This document shows, piece after piece, positions 50,453-58,343 of a DNA stretch of 64,000 nt. How positions within the stretch are numbered: position 1 is the first letter of the stretch; the number at the start of each line of letters is the position of its first letter. The position numbers and the translations under genes were made by a program. This stretch comes from a virus, in the IMG/VR virus record IMGVR_UViG_3300006108_000013, positions 24,720-88,719 of that record; one strand, given 5' to 3'. The notes beneath the pieces were generated by a model. The model was not told the DNA's origin and did not search any database. It worked only from the letters and a program-made list of their open reading frames with translations.

Positions 50453-51857
50453 AAATGTAATTTTCGGAAATATATAAAGTTTCTCTTTCTGTTAAATGTC
50501 TTTTGCCATACTTTGTATTATCGGAAATATCAAAAATATTAGCCATTGTTTTTGTTGGATGTAATCTCAATGCACGACCTATGGACTGCATGATTTTAAT
50601 CTTTGCTTTTCCAGCAGATGCAAAAATAATATTATGTAGATTGGGTATATTTATACCTGTGCTGAATATCTTTGATATTGCAACAACAATTACATCACTT
50701 CTACCATCCATTAATTTTCTTATGGCTTCACGATCTTCCATTTCGGTTGATCCTCTTATGAAATAAACAATTTTATTAAACTCTTTGCATTTTTCTTTCA
50801 AAAGTTGCTCTAGCGTTTCTCCGTGTTGGATTCTATCAGCCATTATGATAGTGTTATTTTTGAGTTTTAACGCAAGATTTGTGATAATTTCGTTCCTTCT
50901 TGAGTTATTTGTCAAAAATTCAAGTTCTTTTTCGAAAGCTTCACTCGGTCTATTAGGGTTATGTTCTATTTTTGGTATATTTTTATGAACTACATTTAAT
51001 ATAAAGATTTTAAAATCTGAAACGTAATTTTTATCTTTAAGATCTTGAGTTTTTTCTTGGAATATGATGGGTCCTATCTTTCCAATGATATTCCATTGAT
51101 CAATCAAAGAGGTTGGCATCGTTCCAGTAAAACCAAACCTATAGTTAGTGTTTACAAGTTGCAAAACTTTGTTGATTTCGTTACCTTTTCTTAAACCATG
51201 CGTTTCATCAACTAATAATAGATCTATATCACCCAAAAGCGATAAATCTGATTTTTCACTCAATAGAATTTGGGTTCCTGCAACAATTGTTGTCGCCTGT
51301 GGATCAGGGATATTGTCACCTGACCATTTAGTAACGCTTTCCATGCCATATTCTTCAAAATCTTTTGATGTTTGCTCGACAAGTTGTATATTTGGAACTA
51401 AAACCAATGCTTTTGCGTTTGGTTTATACATTGAAAGTCTCATACTCTCAATGATACCAGCCATGATAAGAGTTTTACCACCAGCAGTAGGAATGCAAAT
51501 TACGCCTCTTCCTTTTTTTACTGCTTCTCTTATCGACTTGTCTTGGTGATCTCTATAGGTTAAACAATATTTTTTAATAATAGGATCTTCGTATCCAACA
51601 AAAAATTTATTTTTTAAATCTTCGGTTATTTGATATTTTTTCTGGGTGCTATCAAGATAAGATGTGATATCTTTAAGCATACCTATTTCAAATTTTCCAG
51701 CTGGGGTTATACAATAAAGTCTTGCTGGTACAAATCTAGTATTTCTTCGATGTGCAGGATTAGAAATGGAAAACTTCTCACGTATTAATGCAAGTGTAGT
51801 CGCATCAGAATCAATCTGACCTTGCTTACCATTTGAAGTTATCCCTAAATTGATCAT
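50430..51857 (-). CDS. uvsW: Recombination helicase UvsW
   Basis: 475 residues (T4 UvsW: 503). SF2 helicase: 'YRDHQDKSIREAVKKGRGVI' (101-120, Q-like), Walker A PTAGGKT (123-129), motif II DETH (216-219), motif III 'GFTGTMP', and motif VI 'QSIGRALRLHP' (about 434-444). It unwinds branched DNA and R-loops and shifts replication to the recombination mode in T4. It shares a transcript with a UvsY-like gene upstream (4-nt overlap) and the late sigma gene downstream. Confidence 0.92.
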   Translation of the reverse strand: MINLGITSNGKQGQIDSDATTLALIREKFSISNPAHRRNTRFVPARLYCITPAGKFEIGMLKDITSYLDSTQKKYQITEDLKNKFFVGYEDPIIKKYCLTYRDHQDKSIREAVKKGRGVICIPTAGGKTLIMAGIIESMRLSMYKPNAKALVLVPNIQLVEQTSKDFEEYGMESVTKWSGDNIPDPQATTIVAGTQILLSEKSDLSLLGDIDLLLVDETHGLRKGNEINKVLQLVNTNYRFGFTGTMPTSLIDQWNIIGKIGPIIFQEKTQDLKDKNYVSDFKIFILNVVHKNIPKIEHNPNRPSEAFEKELEFLTNNSRRNEIITNLALKLKNNTIIMADRIQHGETLEQLLKEKCKEFNKIVYFIRGSTEMEDREAIRKLMDGRSDVIVVAISKIFSTGINIPNLHNIIFASAGKAKIKIMQSIGRALRLHPTKTMANIFDISDNTKYGKRHLTERETLYISENYIYEKTDIH

Positions 51858-52252
51858 GTTGTTTCAAGTTTGGTAATTTCAGTAATATTACGAATATCAT
51901 ACGTAATACTTGAAAATACCTTTTCTACCTTTTCTAGATATTCAATTAATAAATCAACATCTTCTATTTCTTCATTTATTTTTTTAATAGTATCAGATGC
52001 TTCAACCTTTTCCTTTATTGATGCCTTCGGAACGCCTGTTGGTATACCTCCGCTTTCCAGTTGCTTTAAAACGCTTTCTTTTAATTCCTTCTTTCTTTTT
52101 TCTAATCTGTTTTTATTTCTTTTTTGCTCCATTAAACGAGCGATCCACTTATGTTTAAGTGCAGGAGCACGTAACTGCCTATCCATCAGATTAATCTGGT
52201 CAATTTGCAAATCTTCTTTAATTTCTTCCTGAAATTTATCAAATAGCTCCAT
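51854..52252 (-). CDS. Recombination mediator, UvsY-like
   Basis: 132 residues (T4 UvsY: 137), helical and charged. The start 'LFDKFQEEIKEDLQIDQINL' (3-22) mirrors the UvsY N-terminus (LxxLQEELKKDxxIDxxxL), followed by 'APALKHKWIARLMEQKRNKN' in place of the LYSKWLNKHxxIK segment, an SGG turn and a C-terminal helix with 'IEYLEKVEKVFSSI'. In T4 it loads UvsX on gp32-coated ssDNA and neighbours uvsW, as here. It is the first gene of the long minus-strand block; the opposite block starts 24 nt away. Confidence 0.65.
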   Translation of the reverse strand: MELFDKFQEEIKEDLQIDQINLMDRQLRAPALKHKWIARLMEQKRNKNRLEKRKKELKESVLKQLESGGIPTGVPKASIKEKVEASDTIKKINEEIEDVDLLIEYLEKVEKVFSSITYDIRNITEITKLETT

Positions 52253-52276
52253 AAGTATTAATTAATATAACATATT

Positions 52277-52513
52277 ATGAATGGATTGCAAATAATAATT
52301 AAAAATGTTTTAGAAGAAATGGCAACTAATTGTGCTGGTCAAGGTGGAGCACTCGGTTCTTCTTCTGGAACACCCTCTCAATTTAGTGGAGATGGAGTGT
52401 GGAATCCTAAAGAAACAAGATTGGCTCAACCATTAGGTGGTGTTATCAGAAGAAATTTCCCACCGTTAATGAATTCTAAACGCAAAAGAAAAAAGAAGAG
52501 TAAAAAGAAATAA
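52277..52513 (+). CDS. Hypothetical small basic protein
   Basis: 78 residues. N-terminal amphipathic helix 'GLQIIIKNVLEEMATNC', a Gly/Ser-rich middle (GQGGALGSSSGTPSQ) and a very basic end (SKRKRKKKSKKK). It is the first + strand gene after the divergent junction and overlaps the GIY-YIG gene by one base. The basic tail suggests nucleic acid binding. The N-terminal helix followed by LEE-M weakly resembles the LxE leader discussed for other genes, but the residue after Glu is atypical. Confidence 0.55.
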   Translation: MNGLQIIIKNVLEEMATNCAGQGGALGSSSGTPSQFSGDGVWNPKETRLAQPLGGVIRRNFPPLMNSKRKRKKKSKKK

Positions 52514-52944
52514 TGGATACAGGGCACTGGATCTTAAATGAATCTGTTGAAATAACAGAAGAAACTTTCGGCTTTATATACGAAATAACAAATACAGTTA
52601 CCAATAAAAAATATATTGGTAAAAAACAATGTCATTCTCGTATTAAAAGAAAACCATTAAAGGGTAAAAAACGAAATAGAATAGATTCAAAGGAATCGGA
52701 TTGGAAAACGTATACTAGTTCATCTAATGAACTGATTGAAGATATTAAAAAACATGGAAAGGATAAGTTTATTTTTAAAATATTAAGAACTTGTGATTCG
52801 AAATGGGCATTGGCTTATTTTGAAGCAAAAGAACAGATGGAAAAGGATGTTTTATTCAGAAAAGATTACTATAATGGCATTTTAAACTTGAGAATTGGTA
52901 AAGCACCCAAGCAAGAGCTAGAAAAATACGGTATTTTAGACTAA
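52513..52944 (+). CDS. GIY-YIG-type nuclease
   Basis: 143 residues. 'GFIYEITNTVTNKKYIGKKQ' (about 16-35) is the GIY...YIG strand pair; a basic stretch with candidate catalytic Arg follows, then 'ELIEDIKKHGKDKF' , 'YFEAKEQ' with the metal-binding Glu (about residue 116) and 'YNGILNLRIG' with the terminal Asn. This compact form is common in T4-like phages, without a DNA-binding domain as in classic homing enzymes, so a DNA repair or host DNA degradation role is possible. No intron or interrupted gene is seen nearby. Confidence 0.75.
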   Translation: MDTGHWILNESVEITEETFGFIYEITNTVTNKKYIGKKQCHSRIKRKPLKGKKRNRIDSKESDWKTYTSSSNELIEDIKKHGKDKFIFKILRTCDSKWALAYFEAKEQMEKDVLFRKDYYNGILNLRIGKAPKQELEKYGILD

Positions 52945-52954
52945 ATATTAAGAC

Positions 52955-53500
52955 ATGGACTCTAGATGTATATATTGCGCTTCAAAGTATTATGGTAGAC
53001 CTTGCCTTTATAGTCCAACCAAAACCCATGTTCACTTTGATGCGCCAAATAAATGTATTTTTTGTGGTTCAAAGGTAACAGGAACGGGTTGCCCCTTTAA
53101 TCCATATGGAAAAGTTCATATTAAAGGTCCTGAATTCCTTGCAAACGTCAAAGAACAGGTAGAAAAATCTACGATTTTGAGTTATCTTTATGAGAATATC
53201 TCAAAATTGAACCTAACGCCTATAATATCACCTCTAAATCGTTTTTATAAAAGATTGGCTGGAATCCTTGCGAATGCTGGTCAACCATTACTGGAGGCAT
53301 TGGAGCTTCAGCATACCCCTACATACGAAAAGCTCTCAAGAGAACAGAATGTTTTAGCATTTGAACTTAAAGAAAGACTCAAAAAGCAGTATAAAGACAT
53401 AAATGAGAGTGTGAAATATGCAAATACTGCTCTGCCACAAGAAATTGTTGAAAATATACTGTTAGATGTTATAATATCTAATAGGGATGAGAACATCTAA
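52955..53500 (+). CDS. Protein with tandem zinc-knuckle repeats
   Basis: 181 residues. Two copies of a Cys/His unit: CIYCASKYYGRPC...H near residues 5-27 and CIFCGSKVTGTGC...H near 34-56, each C-x2-C-x7/8-C followed by a Y/N-x-P turn and a His, so an internal duplication of a zinc site. The rest (about 60-181) is helical and charged ('YEKLSREQNVLAFELKERL'). ACTAAATA, part of the preceding stop, ends 7 nt before the ATG. It overlaps the next gene by 14 nt. Function unknown; small DNA or RNA binder is possible. Confidence 0.65.
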   Translation: MDSRCIYCASKYYGRPCLYSPTKTHVHFDAPNKCIFCGSKVTGTGCPFNPYGKVHIKGPEFLANVKEQVEKSTILSYLYENISKLNLTPIISPLNRFYKRLAGILANAGQPLLEALELQHTPTYEKLSREQNVLAFELKERLKKQYKDINESVKYANTALPQEIVENILLDVIISNRDENI

Positions 53501-53996
53501 AGAGTATTTTTGTTACTACATCAAAGATAATGTCCTTATCTTTGATGTTTTTGATTATATTGAAGAGTTAGCAGCTGATTATGTTGATTATGCCCATGAA
53601 TGGGGGTTTGTCAAAGAAGACAAGGTTTCTGATAAGAAATTAAGAATCAAAGAGTTTATTCAGCTATGGATTTCAGATGCTGTAATTAGCATAAATGATA
53701 AAGCCAGCAAATCAAAATGTAAAATTCTGTGTTTTTATAGAGAAAAACAAGATTTAAATATATGGTCTACCTTTTTTGAAGAACCTTTTAAGTTTATTTC
53801 TATAGCAAAAAAGAATTTAAAGCAAAGATTGCCTAATTTTATTGAACATCAGAGTGAAAAACCTATGTTTCAGACTATTAAAGGTACTTTTAACCATATT
53901 CCTTGCATTATTCCTACAGGAGAAGATGAAGAATTTTTAACAAAAGTTAAAAAAAGGTTAAAACACCCTATTGACAAATATAAACCAATTGGGTAA
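53487..53996 (+). CDS. Hypothetical protein
   Basis: 169 residues. N-terminal strand-helix 'YFCYYIKDNVLIFDVFDYIE', a helix with 'DYVDYAHEWGFVKEDK', and the basic C-terminal segment 'KKNLKQRLPNFIEHQ' and 'KVKKRLKHPIDKYKP'. No motif recognised. Translation appears coupled to the zinc-knuckle gene by a 14-nt overlap. It is followed by the longest gap in the window (151 nt). Confidence 0.55.
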   Translation: MRTSKEYFCYYIKDNVLIFDVFDYIEELAADYVDYAHEWGFVKEDKVSDKKLRIKEFIQLWISDAVISINDKASKSKCKILCFYREKQDLNIWSTFFEEPFKFISIAKKNLKQRLPNFIEHQSEKPMFQTIKGTFNHIPCIIPTGEDEEFLTKVKKRLKHPIDKYKPIG

Positions 53997-54147
53997 AATA
54001 GGATGTCGTCCGTTTTAATACCTTTAAGTTCTTTTAATTTAACTATATTATTAATTATAATACTTAAAGTACTTTAATATACTATAATACTTTTAATATT
54101 TCTTGGCAAAATTTGACTTTTGCACTTTTTGCGTTAAATTTTTCTAT
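53997..54147 (+). promoter_or_regulatory. AT-rich intergenic region with palindrome and promoter
   Basis: The longest non-coding stretch seen. It holds a perfect 14-bp palindrome TTAAAGTACTTTAA (54064-54077), several TAATACTT/TAATACCT-like repeats around it, and a promoter core TTGACT (54113-54118), 16-nt spacer, TAAATT (54135-54140), 7 nt before the ATG at 54148. No tRNA fold seen. It may control the lysis cassette. Confidence 0.5.
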
Positions 54148-54456
54148 ATGACTAGAATTGAAATGAGAATGGATGAATTAGTAAATGCTTTAGAGCGTAT
54201 AGCAAATGCATTAGAAGAACAAAACAAGCCAAAGGGGTTGGGTAGTTCTTTTAAGAGTAAATGGTCTGGTAACGGTGTTGCACCATTAAATTGCTATAGT
54301 GGAGATGAAGTACATTTACCTACAGCAACGAGTGATTTAGTTACTGCATCACATGATGGTGATATTTTATATAAAGCACCAGAAAAGCCAACTTGGTATA
54401 ATATTAAAGATCCCAACTTTACCAATCAAGACTTGAATAATGAACTTTACGGTTAA
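54148..54456 (+). CDS. Hypothetical small protein before lysis genes
   Basis: 102 residues from the ATG at 54148; a TTG-initiated frame at 54103 runs through the promoter and is rejected. The N-terminal heptad helix 'MRMDELVNALERIANALEEQ' (7-26) suggests oligomerisation; the remainder is Ser/Gly/Asn rich with 'KPTWYNIKDPNF'. It lies 8 nt before the lipoprotein/spanin-like gene, so it may belong to the lysis unit. No family recognised. Confidence 0.55.
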   Translation: MTRIEMRMDELVNALERIANALEEQNKPKGLGSSFKSKWSGNGVAPLNCYSGDEVHLPTATSDLVTASHDGDILYKAPEKPTWYNIKDPNFTNQDLNNELYG

Positions 54457-54464
54457 ATAAAATT

Positions 54465-55046
54465 ATGAAAAAATTATTTATTTTAGCAACTTTACTACTT
54501 GTTTCCTGTACGGTTTATACCGAAAAACAATCAGAAGCACTCAGTCAAAATGTATATGCAACAAATGATTCTGTAAACAAGGGTCGAGTTGATCTTGCAT
54601 ACTATTATTCAGATCAAACTACACGTTTAGTTAAAATCCCAAAACATAGAATCAATATTCAATCGGTTTACGAAGCAGGTGATGTTGTTAAAGATTCAAA
54701 ACAAGGAGAAAAAACTCAAGTTGTTTTAGTTCCAAAACAGTATCAAAATAGTAAAGTTATAGTTGTTGAATCATCTGAATATGACAACCTCTTAAAAGAT
54801 AGAGAAACCAAAGATCAGTTGGCAAAAGATAATATTAATATGAAGAATGACAAAATTAATACCGATAAAGAAATTGCAAGACAAAAGGATATGAATGACA
54901 AGATGGTAAATGACTTAAACAATTATAAAACACTTGTAGTCAAGAAAGATCTGGCTATTCTTTGGCGAAATTGCGTAATCGTAGGATTAATGGCACTTAT
55001 TGCTCTTTATTTCTATCTTAAAGCTAATGGATTATTCTTTTTATGA
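54465..55046 (+). CDS. Lipoprotein with C-terminal membrane segment, candidate u-spanin
   Basis: 193 residues. Signal peptide MKKLFILATLLLVSC with lipobox LVSC and acylated Cys15. The middle (about 100-160) is a charged coiled-coil-like run ('DRETKDQLAKDNINMKNDK'). Residues about 168-187 form a single membrane helix (CVIVGLMALIALYFYL) with few residues after. An outer-membrane lipid anchor plus an inner-membrane helix on one chain is the layout of a unimolecular spanin, which fuses both membranes at lysis. Downstream are membrane and endolysin genes. It is larger than T1 gp11 (131 residues); a periplasmic scaffold is the alternative. Confidence 0.6.
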   Translation: MKKLFILATLLLVSCTVYTEKQSEALSQNVYATNDSVNKGRVDLAYYYSDQTTRLVKIPKHRINIQSVYEAGDVVKDSKQGEKTQVVLVPKQYQNSKVIVVESSEYDNLLKDRETKDQLAKDNINMKNDKINTDKEIARQKDMNDKMVNDLNNYKTLVVKKDLAILWRNCVIVGLMALIALYFYLKANGLFFL

Positions 55047-55213
55047 CAACATTAACACAAATAACATCCGCAGTTGAAACTGACATTCCTATAGTAAAAA
55101 AAGAAGTCGTAAAGGATGCAAATATACTTGTTTTATGGATTAAAACCAATCCATACAAAGCAGTATTTTTGCTAGGATTCATTGTTGGATTTATTTTAGG
55201 CACATTGATTTAA
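55043..55213 (+). CDS. Small membrane protein of the lysis cassette
   Basis: 56 residues, overlapping the previous stop by 4 nt (ATGA). The N-terminal 30 residues are polar (TDIPIVKKEVVKDAN); residues about 39-55 are a hydrophobic helix with a Gly pattern (AVFLLGFIVGFILGTL). It ends directly after the membrane segment. Placement between a spanin-like gene and a holin-like gene suggests a holin, pinholin or antiholin role, but a single helix cannot decide this. Confidence 0.6.
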   Translation: MTTLTQITSAVETDIPIVKKEVVKDANILVLWIKTNPYKAVFLLGFIVGFILGTLI

Positions 55214-55234
55214 ATTGCCTGAATAAGTAACTAT

Positions 55235-55705
55235 ATGTGGAATCATATAGTTCTTATAGCTCAAACAGCTAGTGCTTTTTTAACAAATGGAAAAGCACCG
55301 CCGAATACTCCACCTGAATTGGAAAAACAGATGGAGGATGTAAATCATTTAGCATCAAAAAAGTTTTTTGTTATCATGACTTCTTTGTTGATAATTGTAT
55401 CGATGTTTTTTATCGCCGTAGGAATTTTATTTTGGATTCCTAAAGATCACGATATTGTTATTACAACTTATGCAACAATTTTTACAAAAATAATGGAGCA
55501 AATTGCTCTTGTTATTTCTGTTTATTTAGGTGCTCAAGGTTTAGTTGATTTAAAATATAATAGTTCTTCAAGTGTTGGTGTTTTTGGTAACGCTCAATCA
55601 ATAACACAAAATTCAAATGTACCAATGGCTCTTCCTGTCAGCGTAGTTGAACAAGTTTTAACAAATAATGCAAAAGAGCAAGATTATAATATAACCGAAT
55701 TATGA
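55235..55705 (+). CDS. Putative holin
   Basis: 156 residues. Two hydrophobic stretches: about 44-67 ('FFVIMTSLLIIVSMFFIAVG') and about 78-103 ('IVITTYATIFTKIM', 'IALVISVYLGAQGL'), joined by a short charged turn (WIPKDHD). The C-terminal 50 residues are polar Asn/Ser/Val rich. It overlaps the endolysin start by 4 nt, the classic holin-endolysin arrangement. It would form the inner-membrane lesion that releases the endolysin. Assigned by topology and neighbour, not by family motif. Confidence 0.6.
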   Translation: MWNHIVLIAQTASAFLTNGKAPPNTPPELEKQMEDVNHLASKKFFVIMTSLLIIVSMFFIAVGILFWIPKDHDIVITTYATIFTKIMEQIALVISVYLGAQGLVDLKYNSSSSVGVFGNAQSITQNSNVPMALPVSVVEQVLTNNAKEQDYNITEL

Positions 55706-56313
55706 AACAACCTAGTCCAAAAGCATTAAGTCTAATTTTAGAATACGAGATTGGTGGAGGCAAATCTTACTATGATCAGCATCTTTCCCATCCTACATGG
55801 CCCGGAGGTCACAGCGGTCTAACATTGGGAATTGGTGTAGATTGCGGATATTATACACCAGATGAATTGCAAAAAATATTTTATTTCTTACCAGAAAAAC
55901 AACTTAATGCAGTCAAAGAGGCATCAGGTAAAACTGGTCAAGAAGGAAAGGAATATGTTCAAAAAGTTAAACCGTTAGGAATTACCGTAAGTTATGATCA
56001 AGCGATTGATATTTTTGATAAACTTACGTGGCCCAAATTCGCACGATTAACCGAAAACACATTCCCCCAAGTTGAAAATCTCTGTGATAATGCCTATGGT
56101 GCATTAGTATCATTGGTTTTCAATCGTGGTGGATCATTACAGGGAGATAGTAGAATAGAAATGAGAAATATAAGAGACTTAGTACCTAAAAAGGATTATA
56201 AAGGTATAGCTGAGCAAATAAGAAATATGAAAAGAATTTGGAAAGGTCAAGGTTTAGATGGTCTTTTGGAAAGAAGAGATGCAGAGGCAAATTTAATTGA
56301 AACCTGTGCATAA
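55702..56313 (+). CDS. Endolysin, lysozyme-like (GH24/pesticin-type layout)
   Basis: 203 residues with no signal peptide, so a holin is needed. 'LILEYEIGGGKSYYDQHLSH' (11-30) holds the candidate catalytic Glu (E14 or E16) and 'PGGHSGLTLGIGVDCGYYT' (34-52) the T-x-G-x-G-x-D strand of lysozyme-like muramidases. 'FNRGGSLQGD' and 'RRDAEANLIE' complete the fold. It hydrolyses peptidoglycan at the end of infection. It is the last gene of the lysis unit and is followed by a late element at 56316. Confidence 0.78.
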   Translation: MKQPSPKALSLILEYEIGGGKSYYDQHLSHPTWPGGHSGLTLGIGVDCGYYTPDELQKIFYFLPEKQLNAVKEASGKTGQEGKEYVQKVKPLGITVSYDQAIDIFDKLTWPKFARLTENTFPQVENLCDNAYGALVSLVFNRGGSLQGDSRIEMRNIRDLVPKKDYKGIAEQIRNMKRIWKGQGLDGLLERRDAEANLIETCA

Positions 56314-56315
56314 AA

Positions 56316-56323
56316 GATAAATA
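56316..56323 (+). promoter_or_regulatory. Late element GATAAATA
   Basis: GATAAATA ends 7 nt before the ATG at 56331, directly after the endolysin stop. Same arrangement as 24380-24387. Confidence 0.5.
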
Positions 56324-56330
56324 TTGAAAT

Positions 56331-56792
56331 ATGAGTAAATTTTTAAAACTAGTTAGTAGATACAATAATCTATTAAGCGAAGCTGATCAGATTTCGCAAG
56401 AAGATGATGAAAACACTAGTCCTGATGTAGCGGAAAATCCGCAAGCAGCAACAGAAGGCGAAGAGTCCGCAGAGTTACAACAAGTTTCACCTACGATTCC
56501 GAGTGAATTACCAACCCAAGAAGCAAATCCACCAATGAATGATGATGGAACGGATGTTGAAACTTTCTTAGGAGCATTAAATGATTTCTTTGAGCAGACA
56601 TATGAAGGTGATGAAAATTTTAAAAATCAAGTTATTAATGCATTAAGCGGTAGAACAAATGCAACCAATTTACCATCTATTTTAAAAAAACTTACAGATT
56701 TGTTAAGTCCATCAACAACAACAAATCCACAGCAACAAATTAAAAACACAAGACAAGATTTAAATAATATTAATTCAGACGAAACTGTATAA
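56331..56792 (+). CDS. Acidic protein with LxE leader, possible internal head protein
   Basis: 153 residues. The first 17 residues form an amphipathic helix ending in L15-S16-E17 before A18 (NNLLSEADQ). This matches the T4 capsid-targeting leader, which the prohead protease cuts after (L/I)-x-E. The body is acidic and low complexity (EDDENTSPDVAENPQ, PTIPSELPTQ) with one helix 'FLGALNDFFEQTYEG'. A late element upstream fits a virion product. Genes 57834 and 59340 carry similar leaders. The protease itself is not in the window. Confidence 0.55.
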   Translation: MSKFLKLVSRYNNLLSEADQISQEDDENTSPDVAENPQAATEGEESAELQQVSPTIPSELPTQEANPPMNDDGTDVETFLGALNDFFEQTYEGDENFKNQVINALSGRTNATNLPSILKKLTDLLSPSTTTNPQQQIKNTRQDLNNINSDETV

Positions 56793-56796
56793 TAGT

Positions 56797-56824
56797 TTGA
56801 CTTTTAGTAAAAAACTATTAAGAT
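56797..56824 (+). promoter_or_regulatory. Promoter core 7 nt before gene 56832
   Basis: TTGACT (56797-56802), 16-nt spacer, TAAGAT (56819-56824), 7 nt, ATG at 56832. It starts an early-type unit that includes the NadR-like kinase gene. Confidence 0.55.
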
Positions 56825-56831
56825 AGTATTA

Positions 56832-57134
56832 ATGAATAATATTAATGAAACGTTTAGCATTAATTCTCTAACAAGAGAAGAAGTCAGAACAATCTTAGAA
56901 AGCCTTTTATTTGCATCATCGTGTGATGTATCGGGTTCATTCTACAAAGATGAATCGCTTAACATGTTTGAAATTGCTAAAAAGATTCGTACAATGTTTC
57001 CTTCTATCTTATTAGAAGATATTAATATAACACCTGTAGTTGATGAAAACGATAAGGAAGTATTTCATGATGATCATACTTCCGAAATTGTAAAGTTTTT
57101 CCCTGAAATCTTAGAACACACATTAGTTAAATAA
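56832..57134 (+). CDS. Hypothetical protein
   Basis: 100 residues. 'NSLTREEVRTILESLLFASS' (11-30) looks like a helix pair, followed by 'CDVSGSFYKDESLNMFEIAK' and an acidic end. It lies 1 nt before the kinase gene, which suggests co-expression. No family recognised. A promoter core directly upstream indicates it heads the unit. Confidence 0.55.
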   Translation: MNNINETFSINSLTREEVRTILESLLFASSCDVSGSFYKDESLNMFEIAKKIRTMFPSILLEDINITPVVDENDKEVFHDDHTSEIVKFFPEILEHTLVK

Positions 57135-57135
57135 T

Positions 57136-57825
57136 ATGAGAATTGCAATATCAGGTTCAACCAATATGGGTAAGTCCACCTTTATCACGGACTTTATTAA
57201 AAAGTGGGATATGTACGAAACCCCGCAGAAATCTTATCGTGATATCTTAAAGGATAAGAATCTTCCTCATAGCAAAGAGTCAACGGAAGAGACTCAAAAA
57301 GTTATCATGGACTTCTTGACTGATCAAGCTCTTGAAAACTCTACAAAAGAAAATGTTATTACTGATCGTTGCGTATTAGATTGTTTAGCATATTCGGCTT
57401 GGTTAAACCTCAACGGAGTTGTATCAGATAAGTTTTTAGATGAGCAAAGGATTTTGGTTAGAGAGACAATTAAACTTTATGATATTATTTTCTTCACGCC
57501 TTTAACAAAGGCAGCAACTGTACCAATTGAAAACGATGGCTTCAGGGAAATTGATGAAACTTTCCGTGAAGAAATTGATAATATTTTTAAAGCATTTGGT
57601 CAATCTTATAATCAAGGTGATGGTAGAATTTTTCCAAAGGAAGATTCTCCTGCTTGGATTGAAATCTTTGGTAGTAGAGAAGAGAGAATTAAGATTTGTG
57701 AACTTTACATAGGCGAAGATGGTAATATGTACGGAGGCGATGAAAGTCTACTCAGCGATATTATTGGCGCATCAGAAAGCGATCTTAAGAGGATAGAAAA
57801 AGATATGGGCATTACTACGAGATAA
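57136..57825 (+). CDS. P-loop kinase, NadR/AAA-type
   Basis: 229 residues. P-loop ISGSTNMGKST (5-15). 'DRCVLDCLAYSAWLNLNGVV' (about 77-96) with a DRC/DRS motif and 'YDIIFFTPL' (about 116-124) resemble the ATPase/kinase domain seen in NadR and in phage deoxynucleoside kinases. 'NDGFREIDETFREEID' would be the LID. It probably phosphorylates a nucleoside or nicotinamide riboside; the substrate cannot be decided here. The acidic C-terminal 45 residues (GEDGNMYGGDESLLSD) are an extension. Confidence 0.65.
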   Translation: MRIAISGSTNMGKSTFITDFIKKWDMYETPQKSYRDILKDKNLPHSKESTEETQKVIMDFLTDQALENSTKENVITDRCVLDCLAYSAWLNLNGVVSDKFLDEQRILVRETIKLYDIIFFTPLTKAATVPIENDGFREIDETFREEIDNIFKAFGQSYNQGDGRIFPKEDSPAWIEIFGSREERIKICELYIGEDGNMYGGDESLLSDIIGASESDLKRIEKDMGITTR

Positions 57826-57833
57826 GTAGTAAT

Positions 57834-58343
57834 ATGTTAAAAAATTACGATATTCTGGTTGAAAGTCTTTTAAACGAAGGTAGAAAAAGAGACGAGGTTA
57901 AAAAATTCAAATTTAATCTCGATTCCGTTAAAAAATTAGTCGATGACTTAGATGCCGAAGATGAGCATAAGGGTCATTTTAAATCCATCGTTTTAAAATT
58001 AAAAGATAAAGATTTTTATACACCAAAAACATTCAAACAAGCAATTGCTTTAATTTTTAGACAATTAAAGAAGGGTGAAATTGCAGAAGGTTATGCTACA
58101 CTTTTTTATGATTGGTTAAAAAATCACGATGAATGTCCATTCGAACCCTACACCAGTGAAGAGCCAGAAGATGACGAAGGCGAAGAACACAAATCAGTAG
58201 AAAATAGAGAACCAACCTCAAAAGAGACTGCTGAGTGGTTTGATAAAGAACCTTTACCAAAAGAGGATTCTACTGAGCTACCAGATGGTAAAGTAGATCA
58301 AGATGAAAAAGAAGAAGAAGCCGAGGTATTCTTCAAAAAGTAA
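57834..58343 (+). CDS. Acidic protein with LxE leader
   Basis: 169 residues. Residues 1-15 form a helix ending L13-N14-E15 before G16 (VESLLNEGRKR), a T4-like capsid-targeting and cleavage pattern. Residues 17-95 are a basic folded region (KRDEVKKFKFNLDSVKKLVD), and the C-terminal 60 are very acidic (EEPEDDEGEEHKS). It lies 8 nt after the kinase gene. It could be an internal head or scaffold-associated protein; no family recognised. Confidence 0.5.
   Translation: MLKNYDILVESLLNEGRKRDEVKKFKFNLDSVKKLVDDLDAEDEHKGHFKSIVLKLKDKDFYTPKTFKQAIALIFRQLKKGEIAEGYATLFYDWLKNHDECPFEPYTSEEPEDDEGEEHKSVENREPTSKETAEWFDKEPLPKEDSTELPDGKVDQDEKEEEAEVFFKK

Noticed and set aside
51148-51549. 133-residue + strand frame
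   Set aside because: Antisense to uvsW, whose helicase motifs occupy this stretch.
53997-54147. tRNA or origin in the longest gap
   Set aside because: No cloverleaf and no iteron array beyond AT repeats; only a palindrome and promoter core can be supported.
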